A stretch of DNA of 64,000 bases from Nitrosomonas sp. (GCF_021731985.1 NZ_JAKFWH010000065.1:1-64000); one strand, 5' to 3'. Shown: positions 1 to 9,837, counted from the first letter of the stretch. A program made the numbers and translations. The notes: generated by a model from the letters alone, not told the origin.

Positions 1-2
1 TT

Positions 3-110
3 TTAAGCCTAACTCTTTTCGAAAAAATACCTATCGATCAATTGGTTAAAAATACCGATGTGCAAATAACCATGTCGAACAATAATAACCAACTGAATCT
101 ATTCAATTAA
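3..110 (+). CDS. 3' end of an unrecognised gene, cut by the window edge
   Basis: An open frame enters from the left edge and stops at TAA 108-110. Its product would end in a polar, Asn-rich tail (TMSNNNNQLNLFN). Too little is visible to name a family. The next open frame, one base off, is already free of stops from position 89, so the two overlap. This segment could therefore be the front part of the same gene as the periplasmic-binding-protein-like one that follows, separated by a frameshift. A separate upstream gene is equally possible. Confidence 0.4.
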   Translation, partial: LSLTLFEKIPIDQLVKNTDVQITMSNNNNQLNLFN

Positions 111-202
111 ATCTCCGGACACTTCTGAATTATACATATTTATTTGGCGACCCAAATAGAATTGAAGAATTCCTGAATAAATCAAACGCTAAAAAACATT
201 TT

Positions 203-1864
203 TTGTATTCTATTTATACTTCTATAGTAGTAATCACAGCAATTTTAGTTTCTAGTTGGTACGAAGACAATGAAATTGAGAAGCTCACAAGTATGGGAGA
301 GAAACGATTATTTTCTTCCATAGATTCAGATAAGCTAAATGGAATCAATAACTTCAAAGAAAAAAGATTTAGTGAAGCAGAAAGTAAGTTTGTTGAAGCC
401 CTCAAGAACAATAAGAATGACCCAGAATCGTTAATCTATAAAAATAATGCCCAAATTAATGCATTGATGCAGAATAATTCGGAAATAAAACCGATATTGA
501 TTTCCACAAGTGTACCAAAGGGTGGAAATAAAGCAGTAGCTCTCGAAATATTGCGCGGAGTCGCTCATGCGCATAATGACATAATGAAGGATTTTGAAAG
601 CAAATGCATTGATGAAAAAAAGTTATATAAAGTCGGATGTGATGGTGGAATAAAGGGTAGGCCACTTCAGATCATGATTATCGATGACAGTAATAACCCG
701 GACATTGCGGTTAAAATTGCAAAGTATCTGGTAAAAAAACAAAAAGAGGTTTATGCCCTTGTTGGGCATAACGCAAGTGAGGTCTCCAGCAAGGCAGCCA
801 TTGAATATCAGAAGGGTAAGCTTGTAATGGTAACACCGAATAGTTTTGCTCTGGACTTTGAAAAATTAGACAAGAAGGATGGAGAGCGAGCAAAAGGAAA
901 CTATATCTTTGCTGTAACTTATAGTCACGAGATTTTGATAAAAAAGGTCATTGATGAAATGAAACATCAACTCCCCACGGGAGAAATACCCAGAGTACTT
1001 CTCTGCTATGACGCAAATGCGTTTGATCAAAATGTAATTGTAGGTAGTTTTGAAAATTTCGCCAAGAATAACAAAGGTGAAATTGAACTAATTGGTGTCA
1101 AAGAAAAAAGCAATACATTAAATATAATGACCAATGCGAAAGATATCAGTTGTGATTTTAGCAAGGCTGATCTAAACCTTGCAGATGTCTTAGAAAACGC
1201 AAAAAATAAGGATGGAATAAACGTTATTTTTGTGGCTTCGCATGTGAACCGAATAGGTGACAGTATCGCCGTATTAAAAAATATTAAAAGAGATAGTTCA
1301 CTTGCGAATATCAAGATTTTCTCCAGCCCGACTTTATACACAAATCAAACGCTTGAATTGGGTGGCAAGAATGTAGCCAATTTAACAATGGCAGTAAGTT
1401 GGTTTCCAGAAAAAATCCTAAAAGTAGGAGAAGTGCAATTTGAGGGAGAAGCTATAGAACTCTGGACTGAAGATAGTATAAAGATCTGCCATGAGGAGGA
1501 TGATTTTACTAAAGAAACTTGCATAAATCACTTAGATATTCTAGATGAAATAGGAATAACATGGAGAACTGCTATGGCTTATGATGCAACTCATATCCTT
1601 ATAGAAGGATTTAGGGGTTCCGGTGAAATTTCACGTCAATCACTTAGCAAATCACTATCAGAACCAGAATTTTCATTTGAAGGCGTTACTGGCTTAGTCA
1701 AGTTCTTTAGTAGTTGTTCAACAGAAGAAATCAACAGTAAAGATGTTGAATGCTTTCCAGGAAAACGCATGGTAACTGGTCGCAATCCAGATCCGGCGAT
1801 TATAATAAAAGTAAACGAAGTTACAGAAAGGATTACGCATTACAGATTCAATAGTGACAAATAA
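203..1864 (+). CDS. Membrane-anchored periplasmic-binding-protein-like protein (type I fold)
   Basis: The 553-residue product has one hydrophobic segment at about residues 4-18, a short charged TPR-like stretch (about 45-85), then a long domain resembling the amino-acid ABC transporter receptor family. Visible hallmarks are an early PILISTSVPKGG strand, GRPLQIMIIDDSNNPDIAVKIA (given here only as the segment near residues 150-172), then VYALVGHNASEVSSKAA and a C-terminal TGLVKF segment. The only nearby start is TTG 203, with no good ribosome site. The frame is open back to position 89 and reads plausibly (LLNYTYLFGDPNRIEEFLNKS), so the true protein probably begins upstream. No ABC permease or ATPase is next to it, so a sensing role is possible. 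Codon use is AT-rich compared with its right-hand neighbours. Confidence 0.6.
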   Translation: MYSIYTSIVVITAILVSSWYEDNEIEKLTSMGEKRLFSSIDSDKLNGINNFKEKRFSEAESKFVEALKNNKNDPESLIYKNNAQINALMQNNSEIKPILISTSVPKGGNKAVALEILRGVAHAHNDIMKDFESKCIDEKKLYKVGCDGGIKGRPLQIMIIDDSNNPDIAVKIAKYLVKKQKEVYALVGHNASEVSSKAAIEYQKGKLVMVTPNSFALDFEKLDKKDGERAKGNYIFAVTYSHEILIKKVIDEMKHQLPTGEIPRVLLCYDANAFDQNVIVGSFENFAKNNKGEIELIGVKEKSNTLNIMTNAKDISCDFSKADLNLADVLENAKNKDGINVIFVASHVNRIGDSIAVLKNIKRDSSLANIKIFSSPTLYTNQTLELGGKNVANLTMAVSWFPEKILKVGEVQFEGEAIELWTEDSIKICHEEDDFTKETCINHLDILDEIGITWRTAMAYDATHILIEGFRGSGEISRQSLSKSLSEPEFSFEGVTGLVKFFSSCSTEEINSKDVECFPGKRMVTGRNPDPAIIIKVNEVTERITHYRFNSDK

Positions 1865-1964
1865 AGTTGGTCTTGAAATATAGGCTTGTTAGAATCTATG
1901 CATAGAGTATTCATGTGACATGAATTAAGCAAATAACGCCAAAGTTTTCGTTGAAAATGGATTT

Positions 1965-3344
1965 TTAAACCAAAAAATAACAAACCAACGTAATCACCAC
2001 AACCCCGATAAAATTCAACGCCAATCCTTCGCGCACCATATTGGCGACCGTGACATGGCCGCTGCCGAATACAATGGCATTCGGCGCAGTGGCAACGGGC
2101 AACATGAAGGCGCAGCTCGCACTCATCGCGGCGGGTACCATCAGTAGAGCGGGGTCGATGCCTGCGCCGAGTGCCGCGGACGCTAGGATGGGCATCAGCA
2201 ATATCGTGGTTGCGGTGTTGCTGGTGGTTTCAGTCAGGAAAGTGACGATCAGCGCGATGGTCGTGATCATCACAAGTGGATGCAGGCTGGCGAGTACCGC
2301 CAATTGATCAGCGATCGCGCGGGATAGTCCGGATTCGACAAAAGCTTGGGCAATCGCGATGCCTGCCGCAAACAAAATCAGAATGCCCCAGGGAACGCGC
2401 TCTGCGGATTCCCAGTCGATCAACTTGCCACCGCGCCCATTGGGAACCAGAAATAAGATGACGGCAGCGACCAACGCGACGATCGCATCGTTAGCGCCTT
2501 TCAGACCTAACCAGTAGCTCCAACCGCCGAACGGTTCGAGACGCGTTACCCAGGCCAATGCGGTCAAACCAAAAATAATCAGCACGCGGCGTTCTTCCAG
2601 ACGCCAGTTGCCAGCGGGAGGAATCACCAATTCGCCGTGATAATCCAATTTGCGTGTGAGCCATAATCCGGCCAGGGGCAAAAAAAGCAGCACGACCGGC
2701 AATCCCCAGCTCATCCATTGCGAGAAACTCACCGCGCTGCCGGTGAAGCTTTCGTACTGTTGCATGAAAACCAGATTTGGCGGTGTGCCGATCGGCGTGC
2801 CTAACCCTCCGATGCTGCTGCCATAAGCAATCGCCAATAACAGTGGAATGGCCAATTTCTTATCGGGACTCTGCGTGATGACGGCCAGTGCGATCGGCAA
2901 CATCATTAACGTGGTCGCGGTATTCGATATCCACATGCTCAACGCGGCAGTCGCGACCATAAACCCCAACACAATACGGCGGCTACTGGTGCCGCCGATT
3001 ACATTGACCATGCCGAGCGCAATCCGGCGGTGCGCGCCGGAACGCTCCATCGCTGCCGATAAAATGAATCCACCGAGCATCAATAAAATCAACTCACTGC
3101 CATAGGCCGCAGCTATTTTCTCCTGTGGCAAAACGCCAGTGAGTGGAAAAACCGCCAAAGGAATGATGGCGGTTGCAGGGATGGGAATGGGTTCAAATAT
3201 CCACCAAACAACACACAGAATGGCCACGGCGCCTGTCCAGCAGGCTTGATCTTCCCAGCCAGATTGATTCATGCCGACAGCAACAGCGATTGCTAGCAAT
3301 GGACCGGCAATCAATGCCCACTGACGATTGGGAGTAATGGTCAT
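1965..3344 (-). CDS. SLC13/DASS family sodium-coupled anion symporter
   Basis: This 459-residue inner-membrane protein has about a dozen hydrophobic segments. It carries the paired signature loops of the divalent anion:Na+ symporter family: SNTATTLMMLP near residue 140, and TETTSNTATTILLMP near residue 370, both with the Ser-Asn-Thr sodium-site motif. SSIGGLGTPIGTPPNLVF lies near residue 180. Family members import dicarboxylates such as succinate, or sulfate; the substrate cannot be decided from sequence alone. The gene stands alone, convergent with the preceding binding-protein gene and not obviously in an operon. Length is normal for bacterial members. Confidence 0.85.
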   Translation of the reverse strand: MTITPNRQWALIAGPLLAIAVAVGMNQSGWEDQACWTGAVAILCVVWWIFEPIPIPATAIIPLAVFPLTGVLPQEKIAAAYGSELILLMLGGFILSAAMERSGAHRRIALGMVNVIGGTSSRRIVLGFMVATAALSMWISNTATTLMMLPIALAVITQSPDKKLAIPLLLAIAYGSSIGGLGTPIGTPPNLVFMQQYESFTGSAVSFSQWMSWGLPVVLLFLPLAGLWLTRKLDYHGELVIPPAGNWRLEERRVLIIFGLTALAWVTRLEPFGGWSYWLGLKGANDAIVALVAAVILFLVPNGRGGKLIDWESAERVPWGILILFAAGIAIAQAFVESGLSRAIADQLAVLASLHPLVMITTIALIVTFLTETTSNTATTILLMPILASAALGAGIDPALLMVPAAMSASCAFMLPVATAPNAIVFGSGHVTVANMVREGLALNFIGVVVITLVCYFLV

Positions 3345-3499
3345 AAGATTACTGAGTTAAAAAGATTGGGAACGATGACAGTAGTTTTTCTGAATTGTCA
3401 TGTAGCGCATCTTGCCGCAGAGGATACAATGCGTCAATAACGCATTATTGTACTTGGCGTACGGCTATTACCAGGGTAGTGAGCTATTCAGTACTTCTT

Positions 3500-4417
3500 T
3501 TACTCGTTTGTATCGAGGCTTTCATGTCGCAACAATCGATGATAAAAATCCAATCGCTTGCGATGAATTTTTCCTTCTTGCACAGCCAGTGTCACGGCGC
3601 AGCCGGGCTCACGGGTATGGCGGCAATTGCTGAATTTGCATTGTCCGATATAAGGGACAAATTCGATAAAACCCCATGCCAGATTCTCATCTTTAATATG
3701 ATTCAAGCCAAATTCCTGAATTCCGGGGGAATCGATGATATCGCTGTTAGCATCTACATGATAAAGCTGTGAATGGGTGGTTGTGTGGCAGCCGGAATCC
3801 AGTGCTACCGAGATTTCCGCGGTGGCGCGCTTGGCTTGCGGGATCAGCGCATTGAGCAAAGTTGACTTGCCCATGCCGGATTGGCCGGCCAGTACGCTAA
3901 GATGACCTTGCAAATAAGGTTGGAGCGCGGAAATATCTTTGAGGGCGCTTAGCTGTAGTACAGGATAGCCAAGATCCTTGTATAGCGAGAGTATGTTCAT
4001 TGCTGCTTGAGTGGGTTCTGTGAGATCGGCTTTATTCAATACAATCAATACTTCGATATTTTCGCTCTCAACGGCTACTAGGCAACGATTGATCAATTCC
4101 TCACTAAAGCTGGGAACTGCCGCCACGACTATGATGATTTGCGTCACATTGGCCGCAATGATTTTTTCCTTGAAGCTGTCACTGCGGTATAACAGCGATT
4201 TGCGTGGCTTTATCCCTTCAATGACACCTTGTCCGGAGGTGGTAAGCTGACATTCAACCTGATCACCGCAAGCCACGCCGCCTTTTTTACCGCGCATGAC
4301 GCACGATACGATTTCACCTTGCTCCGTTTCAACGGAGAAGTGCCTGCCAAATGCGGCAACTATTTGTCCGGCTAAGTACTCAACGCTATTCTTTGCGTTT
4401 TTCTGGCGGATGCTCAA
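3500..4417 (-). CDS. rsgA: Small ribosomal subunit biogenesis GTPase RsgA
   Basis: RsgA is a circularly permuted GTPase that checks late assembly of the 30S subunit. The order seen is an N-terminal OB-fold, then G4 (NKAD), G1 (GQSGMGKST, near residue 180), a threonine-rich switch I (GCHTTTH), G3 (DSPG), and a C-terminal zinc module with spacing C-x4-C-x-H-x5-C (CKFSNCRHTREPGC). The start chosen is TTG 4417, whose TTGA overlaps the phhB stop codon and suggests translational coupling. A TTG at 4450 would add 11 residues. It is the last gene of a three-gene unit: M48 peptidase, phhB, rsgA. Confidence 0.93.
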   Translation of the reverse strand: MSIRQKNAKNSVEYLAGQIVAAFGRHFSVETEQGEIVSCVMRGKKGGVACGDQVECQLTTSGQGVIEGIKPRKSLLYRSDSFKEKIIAANVTQIIIVVAAVPSFSEELINRCLVAVESENIEVLIVLNKADLTEPTQAAMNILSLYKDLGYPVLQLSALKDISALQPYLQGHLSVLAGQSGMGKSTLLNALIPQAKRATAEISVALDSGCHTTTHSQLYHVDANSDIIDSPGIQEFGLNHIKDENLAWGFIEFVPYIGQCKFSNCRHTREPGCAVTLAVQEGKIHRKRLDFYHRLLRHESLDTNE

Positions 4418-4755
4418 ATTGCAAACAACTTGTCGATTTTGGCTGCGCAAATAAAATCATTCTCGGATAAACCGCCAATCGCATGCGTTGTATAGGTAAC
4501 CACGCATTGATTATAACCAACCATCATATCCGGATGATGATCTTCCCGATGGGAGATCCACGCGGCCGCATTCACAAAAGCCATCGTTTGATAGTAATTC
4601 TTGAATGCATAGGTTTTGCTGATTTGCTTATCTTGTAATTGCCATCCCTCGATTTGCTGCAAAAAGGCGGAAATTTCATCAGAAGATAGCGGCGGTACAC
4701 CGCCTTCGCATGGTTTGCATTGCTTGGAAGTTAAATCACATACGGTATTGTTCAT
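4414..4755 (-). CDS. phhB: Pterin-4a-carbinolamine dehydratase
   Basis: The 113-residue product is of normal size for the PCD/DCoH family. These enzymes dehydrate 4a-hydroxytetrahydropterin and so recycle tetrahydrobiopterin after aromatic amino acid hydroxylation. The family motif is visible as AWISHREDHHPDMMVGYNQCVVTYTTHAIGGLSENDF (residues about 65-100), with the HHP histidines at its centre. An N-terminal CDLTSKQCKPCEGG segment is typical of proteobacterial members. The start codon overlaps the stop of the upstream peptidase gene by 4 bases. No phenylalanine hydroxylase gene is near, so the enzyme may have a more general pterin role here. Confidence 0.92.
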   Translation of the reverse strand: MNNTVCDLTSKQCKPCEGGVPPLSSDEISAFLQQIEGWQLQDKQISKTYAFKNYYQTMAFVNAAAWISHREDHHPDMMVGYNQCVVTYTTHAIGGLSENDFICAAKIDKLFAI

Positions 4756-6008
4756 GATTGTCCCTGACTTTGTAGATGTGCCACACGGATCGATGCCGGT
4801 GGATGTGAGTCATAAAAGGCTGAATGCAAGGGATCCGGCGTGAGTGTGGCGGCATTGTCCTGATACAGCTTAACCAGCGCATGGATCAGATCATCCGCCG
4901 ATGAATTTTGTGCAGCATAGGCGTCCGCTTCAAACTCATGTTTACGTGAATAAATGCTCGATATCGGCTGCAGCAAAAAGGTGAATGCCGGCATCACTAG
5001 AAAAAATAACAGCAATGCCATGGCGGTTGACGGCACGGTAGCGACCGACACACCCAATCCTTCATAAAACCAGCTTTGCTCCATTAAATAACCCAGTATC
5101 CCTAGAAAAGCTAGGCTCATTGCAAACGAAATCACAATACGCTTGATCACATGCTGATGTTTGAAATGCCCCAATTCATGCGCCAGTACCGCTTCAATTT
5201 CACCCGGACTGAGGCGCGCCAGCAGGGTATCGAAAAACACAATACGTTTGGTTTTGCCAAATCCGGTGAAATACGCATTACCGTGATTACTCCGGCGCGA
5301 GCCGTCCATGACGAACAGTCCGCTGGCTTTGAAACCGCATTTGCTCATCAGTTGCTCGATGCGTGTCTTGAGCGTGGCATCTTCCAACGGGGTGAATTTA
5401 TTGAACAGCGGCGCAATCCAGGTGGGGAAAATCGCCAGAATAAATAAATTGAAAGCAATCCAACCTACCCAGGCATATAACCACCAACTTTCCCCCATTT
5501 TTTCCATCAGCCACAGCACACAAAATAACAAAGGTGCGCCCAGTAACAAACCCAGCGCGGTTTGCTTGATCAGATCGGTAAAAAACATGGCCGGGGTCAT
5601 TTTATTGAACCCATATTGCTCTTCGATGACAAAAGTACGGTAATAACTCAATGGAAGCTCGGCGGCACTCATGATGAAGAAAGTGCTGATAATCAGCGCC
5701 ATGCCATGTGCTAACGGATCATTCAACCAGCCTGCCCAGAAATCACTTAAAGCATTCAGTCCGCCACCCAGCGTGAAAATGAGCAACAGAAAGACATTCA
5801 GCAGTATGCTTGGATATCCTGTACGTGTTTTAGCACAGGTGTAATCCGCAGCCTTTTGGTGATCACTTAAACTGATCTGGCTGGCGAATTCTTCCGGCAC
5901 TTGATCCTGATGGGCGCGTACATGGCGAGCATGCCTGACTGCTAGCCAAATTTGAGTCGATGTAGTGAGCAATAGTGCGATAAGAAAAACCAATGTAAAT
6001 GTTTGCAT
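4752..6008 (-). CDS. M48 family (Ste24/CAAX prenyl protease-like) membrane metallopeptidase
   Basis: This 418-residue membrane protein has hydrophobic segments at about 5-20, 70-85, 100-120, 150-170, 175-195, 295-310 and 330-350. The zinc site HELGH is at 277-281, and the downstream glutamate ligand lies in a KHEFEADAYA segment near 360. The N-terminal half matches the peptidase M48 N-terminal domain found in Ste24-type enzymes. In bacteria such proteins act in membrane protein quality control. It is the first gene of the run into phhB and rsgA, with stop/start overlap. Confidence 0.88.
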   Translation of the reverse strand: MQTFTLVFLIALLLTTSTQIWLAVRHARHVRAHQDQVPEEFASQISLSDHQKAADYTCAKTRTGYPSILLNVFLLLIFTLGGGLNALSDFWAGWLNDPLAHGMALIISTFFIMSAAELPLSYYRTFVIEEQYGFNKMTPAMFFTDLIKQTALGLLLGAPLLFCVLWLMEKMGESWWLYAWVGWIAFNLFILAIFPTWIAPLFNKFTPLEDATLKTRIEQLMSKCGFKASGLFVMDGSRRSNHGNAYFTGFGKTKRIVFFDTLLARLSPGEIEAVLAHELGHFKHQHVIKRIVISFAMSLAFLGILGYLMEQSWFYEGLGVSVATVPSTAMALLLFFLVMPAFTFLLQPISSIYSRKHEFEADAYAAQNSSADDLIHALVKLYQDNAATLTPDPLHSAFYDSHPPASIRVAHLQSQGQS

Positions 6009-6161
6009 AATTAAATAATTTGAGCTCTAAAGTTTGGATTCATTCATCAATCAGATGATTGCTGTAAAATGAACCGGCATTTCCTTCTTTGTTTTAAAAG
6101 TGACGGACTAGTGCCAATATGACACAATTAAACGCATTGCATTCAAAAAATATAAATAATT

Positions 6162-6707
6162 ATGGCACAAGATAACAATAACCTCATCTGGGTCGACATG
6201 GAAATGACCGGACTCAATCCAGATACTGATCGCATCATTGAAGTAGCTTTGGTTGTTACCGACTCGCAATTAAATGTAGTCGCTGAAGGTCCGGTTTTGG
6301 TAGTACATCAATCGTATGAAATACTGGACGGCATGGACAAGTGGAATAAATCTACCCATTCCAAATCGGGTTTGATTGACAAGGTGAAAGCTTCTCGATT
6401 CAACGAAACTGAAGTTGAAGCACAAATGATCGAATTTCTGAAATTGCATGTGCCCTCCGGTGTGTCGCCCATGTGTGGCAATTCAATCTGCCAGGATCGG
6501 CGCTTTATGGTACGTACCATGCCGCAGTTGGAGGCGTATTTTCATTATCGCAATCTGGATGTCAGCACCTTCAAAGAACTGGTCAAACGCTGGAAGCCGG
6601 AAATAGCATCCGGCTTAACCAAAGAAAGTAAACATGAGGCGCTGGCAGATATTTACGACTCCATCAACGAGCTTAAGTATTACCGTCAACATTTTATTGT
6701 TGCTTGA
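6162..6707 (+). CDS. orn: Oligoribonuclease
   Basis: The 181-residue product is a DEDDh 3'-5' exonuclease that degrades 2-5-nt RNAs, including the pGpG left from cyclic di-GMP turnover. Motifs are WVDMEMTGL near residue 10 (Exo I, Asp and Glu), a central [11 protein letters not shown] segment (Exo II), and [17 protein letters not shown] at the C terminus (Exo III). The length is canonical. It is divergent from the M48 peptidase gene across about 150 bp, which must hold both promoters. Confidence 0.96.
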   Translation: MAQDNNNLIWVDMEMTGLNPDTDRIIEVALVVTDSQLNVVAEGPVLVVHQSYEILDGMDKWNKSTHSKSGLIDKVKASRFNETEVEAQMIEFLKLHVPSGVSPMCGNSICQDRRFMVRTMPQLEAYFHYRNLDVSTFKELVKRWKPEIASGLTKESKHEALADIYDSINELKYYRQHFIVA

Positions 6708-6844
6708 AATCGCATCATTATTTACGCTTTCTTACAGTATTACGCTAGTATTGAAGCTGTTTTCCGAACTTTATCGGGATGCTCATTTCTAAAAAATGGA
6801 AAGAAAATTTTATCTTTCACTCATTACTTACTAGGAGAAACAAG

Positions 6845-7231
6845 ATGCTCCACAAAAGAAATTTGATTGCTGTCGCTGTCGGAACCGTTTTTTTATTTAC
6901 GCTCGGAGCAACAACAGCTTCTGCGGCTGACGCTACTAAAGATAGCGGCCACCAACACCAAAGCGGACAAACGGCAGGTCACGGTGACATGAAGTCCGGC
7001 GATCACCACGGCCATCAATGTCCGCATATGATGTCTTCAGTGGATCTGAATAAAGATGGCAAGATCAGCAAGGAAGAGTTTATGAAACACCATGAGGCTA
7101 TGTTTGATCAAAAGGACGCCAACAAAGACGGCTTTCTGGAAGAAGCAGAAATGCACGGCATGATGAATCATATGCACAAGCACGATCAACAGAAAGATGA
7201 CGGCCACGCGCATGGCGATGCTAAAAAATAA
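6845..7231 (+). CDS. Exported EF-hand, histidine-rich protein
   Basis: The start at ATG 6845 follows a TAGGAGAAACAAG ribosome site; an in-frame ATG at 6779 lacks one. The 128-residue product begins with a signal peptide (hydrophobic core about 8-22, cleavage near ASA-AD). The mature part carries two EF-hand loops, DLNKDGKISKEEF and DAN-KDGFLEEAE, with Asp/Asn at positions 1, 3 and 5 and Glu at 12. Histidine clusters flank both loops (HHGHQCPHMM and HGMMNHMHKH). It should bind calcium, and perhaps transition metals, in the periplasm. Its exact role is unknown. Confidence 0.8.
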   Translation: MLHKRNLIAVAVGTVFLFTLGATTASAADATKDSGHQHQSGQTAGHGDMKSGDHHGHQCPHMMSSVDLNKDGKISKEEFMKHHEAMFDQKDANKDGFLEEAEMHGMMNHMHKHDQQKDDGHAHGDAKK

Positions 7232-7263
7232 ATACTGCTTAGCAGGCTAAACAAAGCGAAATT

Positions 7264-7308
7264 TTGCTCTGGCAGTAATTTAATTTATCAAAGTAATTGT
7301 CAGAGCAA
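7264..7308. terminator. Possible bidirectional terminator between convergent genes
   Basis: TTGCTCTGGCA (7264-7274) and TGTCAGAGCAA (7298-7308) form an 11-bp stem with one G-T type mismatch and a 23-base AT-rich loop. It lies between the EF-hand gene and the convergent M16 gene. There is no strong T tract, so this is a weak call. Confidence 0.35.
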
Positions 7309-7325
7309 TTGGTAATGCGATCAAC

Positions 7326-8729
7326 TCAATGTCTGAGTCCAGCCGGTGCCTTAGCGGGCAATTTTTTATCCAGTGGTTGCGGGTCTAACACAGCTACTGT
7401 CAAGCTATCATCATTGAAATATTTTTTGGTGACATCACGTATTTGTTCGGCAGTAACTGCTTTCAGCTTTTCCAGTATGGTATCAATGTCACGAAAAGAC
7501 AATCCCATACTTTCCAGCCTTCCAAGCTGCATCGCTTGAGAATAAATCGAATCGCGTTGATACACATGGCTAGCCACGACCTGTGCTTTAACTCGAGCAA
7601 GTTCTTGTTCCGTGACACCTTCTTTAATAATTTTCTCAATCTCGCCGCGTAATGCCTGTTCCAGTTCTACCACCGTTTTACCGGCACGCGGTACCGCACT
7701 GAGAAAGAAAATACTCGGACCGCGAGCCATTGCGCCATAGCCAGCGCTTGCGGAATTAGCAATTTGATTTTCGCGTACCAATGACTTGTTCAGTCTGGCC
7801 GAAGCATTGCCATCTAGTACACCTTCCAGTATTTCCAGCGCGTAAGGCTCCCAGTCTGTTGCTACATTTTTAATTCCTGGGGCATGATAGCCCATAATCA
7901 GATAAGGCAATTCTGCGGGCGCTTTGACTGTTATCCTTTTGGTGCCCACCTGGGGCGGCTCGGTTTGCGGTTTGCGGGCACTTATCGGGGATAAAGAATG
8001 CTTTTGAATGGTACCGTAGTTTTTTTGTGCCAGTTTGAACACTTCCGCCGCATCAACATCACCGACCACAACCAGTGTTGCATTATTTGGCGCGTACCAG
8101 CGGTCATACCACTCTTGTGCATCTTCTACACGCATGTTTTCCAGATCGTTCATCCAGCCAATGATGGGATTTTTGTATGGATGCGCCTGGTAAGCCATGG
8201 CCATCATTTTTTCATACAACAGCGAGCGTGCTTGATCATCCGTGCGTAGTCGCCTCTCTTCCATAACCACTTTGATTTCTTTTGAGAACTCTTCCTCTGT
8301 CAGGATCAAGTTACGCATCCGATCCGATTCCAATTCCATCGCCATGGGCAAACTGCGTTTGTGCAATTGTTGGTAGTAAGCAGTGTAATCGTAGCTGGTG
8401 AAAGCATTCTCGCGCCCACCCGCGGCGGCGATTTTCTTTGAAAATTCACCATTAGGCACTTTTTCTGTGCCTTTAAACATCATATGTTCCAACACATGCG
8501 CAACCCCGGTCACGCCATTTAATTCGTCAATGCTGCCCGCCTTGTACCAGATTTGTGTCACCACGACCGGTGAGCGATGATCCTGTTTTACAATCAATTT
8601 CAAGCCATTATCGAGAAAATACTCGTGCGGATTGGCAAACGCAGGCGATAAGACTAACAGACTCGATAATAGCAACAACCCGGAAAATGAAAAGAAGCGG
8701 AAAAAAGTAGTACGGTGATCAGGTTTCAT
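7326..8729 (-). CDS. M16 family zinc peptidase (processing peptidase-like), exported
   Basis: The start is placed at ATG 8729; the frame is open further upstream but that would overlap ftsY. The 467-residue product opens with a basic then hydrophobic signal sequence (RFFSFSGLLLLSSLLVLSPAFA). The inverted zinc motif HxxEH is visible as HVLEHMMFKG near residue 85, followed by the family's GGRENAFTSYDYTAYY segment. The size matches single-unit M16 subunits that work in pairs; here no partner gene follows, although M16 genes often come in twos. It is divergent from ftsY, and the 76-bp gap holds both promoters. Confidence 0.88.
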   Translation of the reverse strand: MKPDHRTTFFRFFSFSGLLLLSSLLVLSPAFANPHEYFLDNGLKLIVKQDHRSPVVVTQIWYKAGSIDELNGVTGVAHVLEHMMFKGTEKVPNGEFSKKIAAAGGRENAFTSYDYTAYYQQLHKRSLPMAMELESDRMRNLILTEEEFSKEIKVVMEERRLRTDDQARSLLYEKMMAMAYQAHPYKNPIIGWMNDLENMRVEDAQEWYDRWYAPNNATLVVVGDVDAAEVFKLAQKNYGTIQKHSLSPISARKPQTEPPQVGTKRITVKAPAELPYLIMGYHAPGIKNVATDWEPYALEILEGVLDGNASARLNKSLVRENQIANSASAGYGAMARGPSIFFLSAVPRAGKTVVELEQALRGEIEKIIKEGVTEQELARVKAQVVASHVYQRDSIYSQAMQLGRLESMGLSFRDIDTILEKLKAVTAEQIRDVTKKYFNDDSLTVAVLDPQPLDKKLPAKAPAGLRH

Positions 8730-8805
8730 TTTTACTAACCTAAATGTGAGTAAACAGAATAAAATTAAGCTTTGAGAATTGCAATGCATATTAGAGCCTA
8801 CCAGA

Positions 8806-9837
8806 ATGTTTAGTTTTTTTAAATCCAAAAAGAATCCTGAGGATCCTATTGAAGCAGCGGTTTTGCCTGATACCGAGTCTGAGCCTGAATCCAGGTCTGC
8901 CGAATCAGTGAGCTTAGCAAGCAAGCTCAAACAAGGCCTCTCGCGCACCCGGCAGAATTTGGGTAAACAGCTATCGAGTTTATTTGGTGGCGGCAAGATA
9001 GACGAGGTGCTTTACGAAGAACTGGAAACTATTTTGTTAACTTCCGACATCGGAGTCAAGGCAACCCACCAATTACTTGAAGATCTCCGCAAACAAGTGA
9101 GACGCGACGCATTGACGGATTCCATGCAATTAAAACAAGCGCTTAAGGAATCACTCATCGCTATGCTGGAGCCGCTTGTTCAACCATTTGACACCACGAT
9201 ACAAAAACCTTTTGTGATTATGATAACAGGTGTCAATGGCGTGGGAAAAACAACTTCTATCGGCAAGCTTGCCAAATATTTTCAATCGCAAGGTAAATCG
9301 GTATTGCTGGCCGCTGGTGATACCTTCCGCGCAGCGGCACGCGAGCAGCTGATTGTATGGGGTCAGCGAAATAATATCGCTGTAATTGCGCCAGATAGCG
9401 ATCCAGATAAAAAAAGTGACCCGGCGGCAGTCATTTTTGATGCGGTCAATTCAGCCAAAGCACGCGGTATCGATATTGTGCTGGCAGACACCGCCGGACG
9501 TTTGACCACGCAACTTCATTTAATGGAAGAGATTAAAAAAGTAAAACGTGTGATAGCCAAAGCTATGCCAGATGCGCCGCACGAAGTGTTGCTGGTACTG
9601 GATGCCAACACCGGACAGAATGCAATCACACAGGTTAAGGCCTTTGATGAAGCGCTGAATGTGACCGGCCTGGTTCTGACCAAACTGGATGGTACCGCCA
9701 AAGGCGGTGTAGTAGCAGCCATTGCCGGGCAATATCCAAAGGATCCTCCGGCGTTACGTTTTGTTGGCGTTGGCGAAGGGTTGGATGATTTAAGACCATT
9801 TGACGCCAGAGAGTTCGTCGAAGCGATGATTGATTGA
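8806..9837 (+). CDS. ftsY: Signal recognition particle receptor FtsY
   Basis: FtsY is the SRP receptor GTPase that docks ribosome-nascent chain complexes at the inner membrane. The start chosen is ATG 8806 (MFSFFKSKK), giving 343 residues. A short acidic A domain is followed by a four-helix N domain and the G domain. G-domain motifs are GVNGVGKTTSIGKLA (G1), DTFRAAAREQL, DTAGRL (G3), TKLDGTAKGG (G4) and a closing GVGEGLDDLRPFDAREFVEA. It heads the ftsY-ftsE-ftsX-rpoH order also found in Escherichia coli. Confidence 0.97.
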   Translation: MFSFFKSKKNPEDPIEAAVLPDTESEPESRSAESVSLASKLKQGLSRTRQNLGKQLSSLFGGGKIDEVLYEELETILLTSDIGVKATHQLLEDLRKQVRRDALTDSMQLKQALKESLIAMLEPLVQPFDTTIQKPFVIMITGVNGVGKTTSIGKLAKYFQSQGKSVLLAAGDTFRAAAREQLIVWGQRNNIAVIAPDSDPDKKSDPAAVIFDAVNSAKARGIDIVLADTAGRLTTQLHLMEEIKKVKRVIAKAMPDAPHEVLLVLDANTGQNAITQVKAFDEALNVTGLVLTKLDGTAKGGVVAAIAGQYPKDPPALRFVGVGEGLDDLRPFDAREFVEAMID

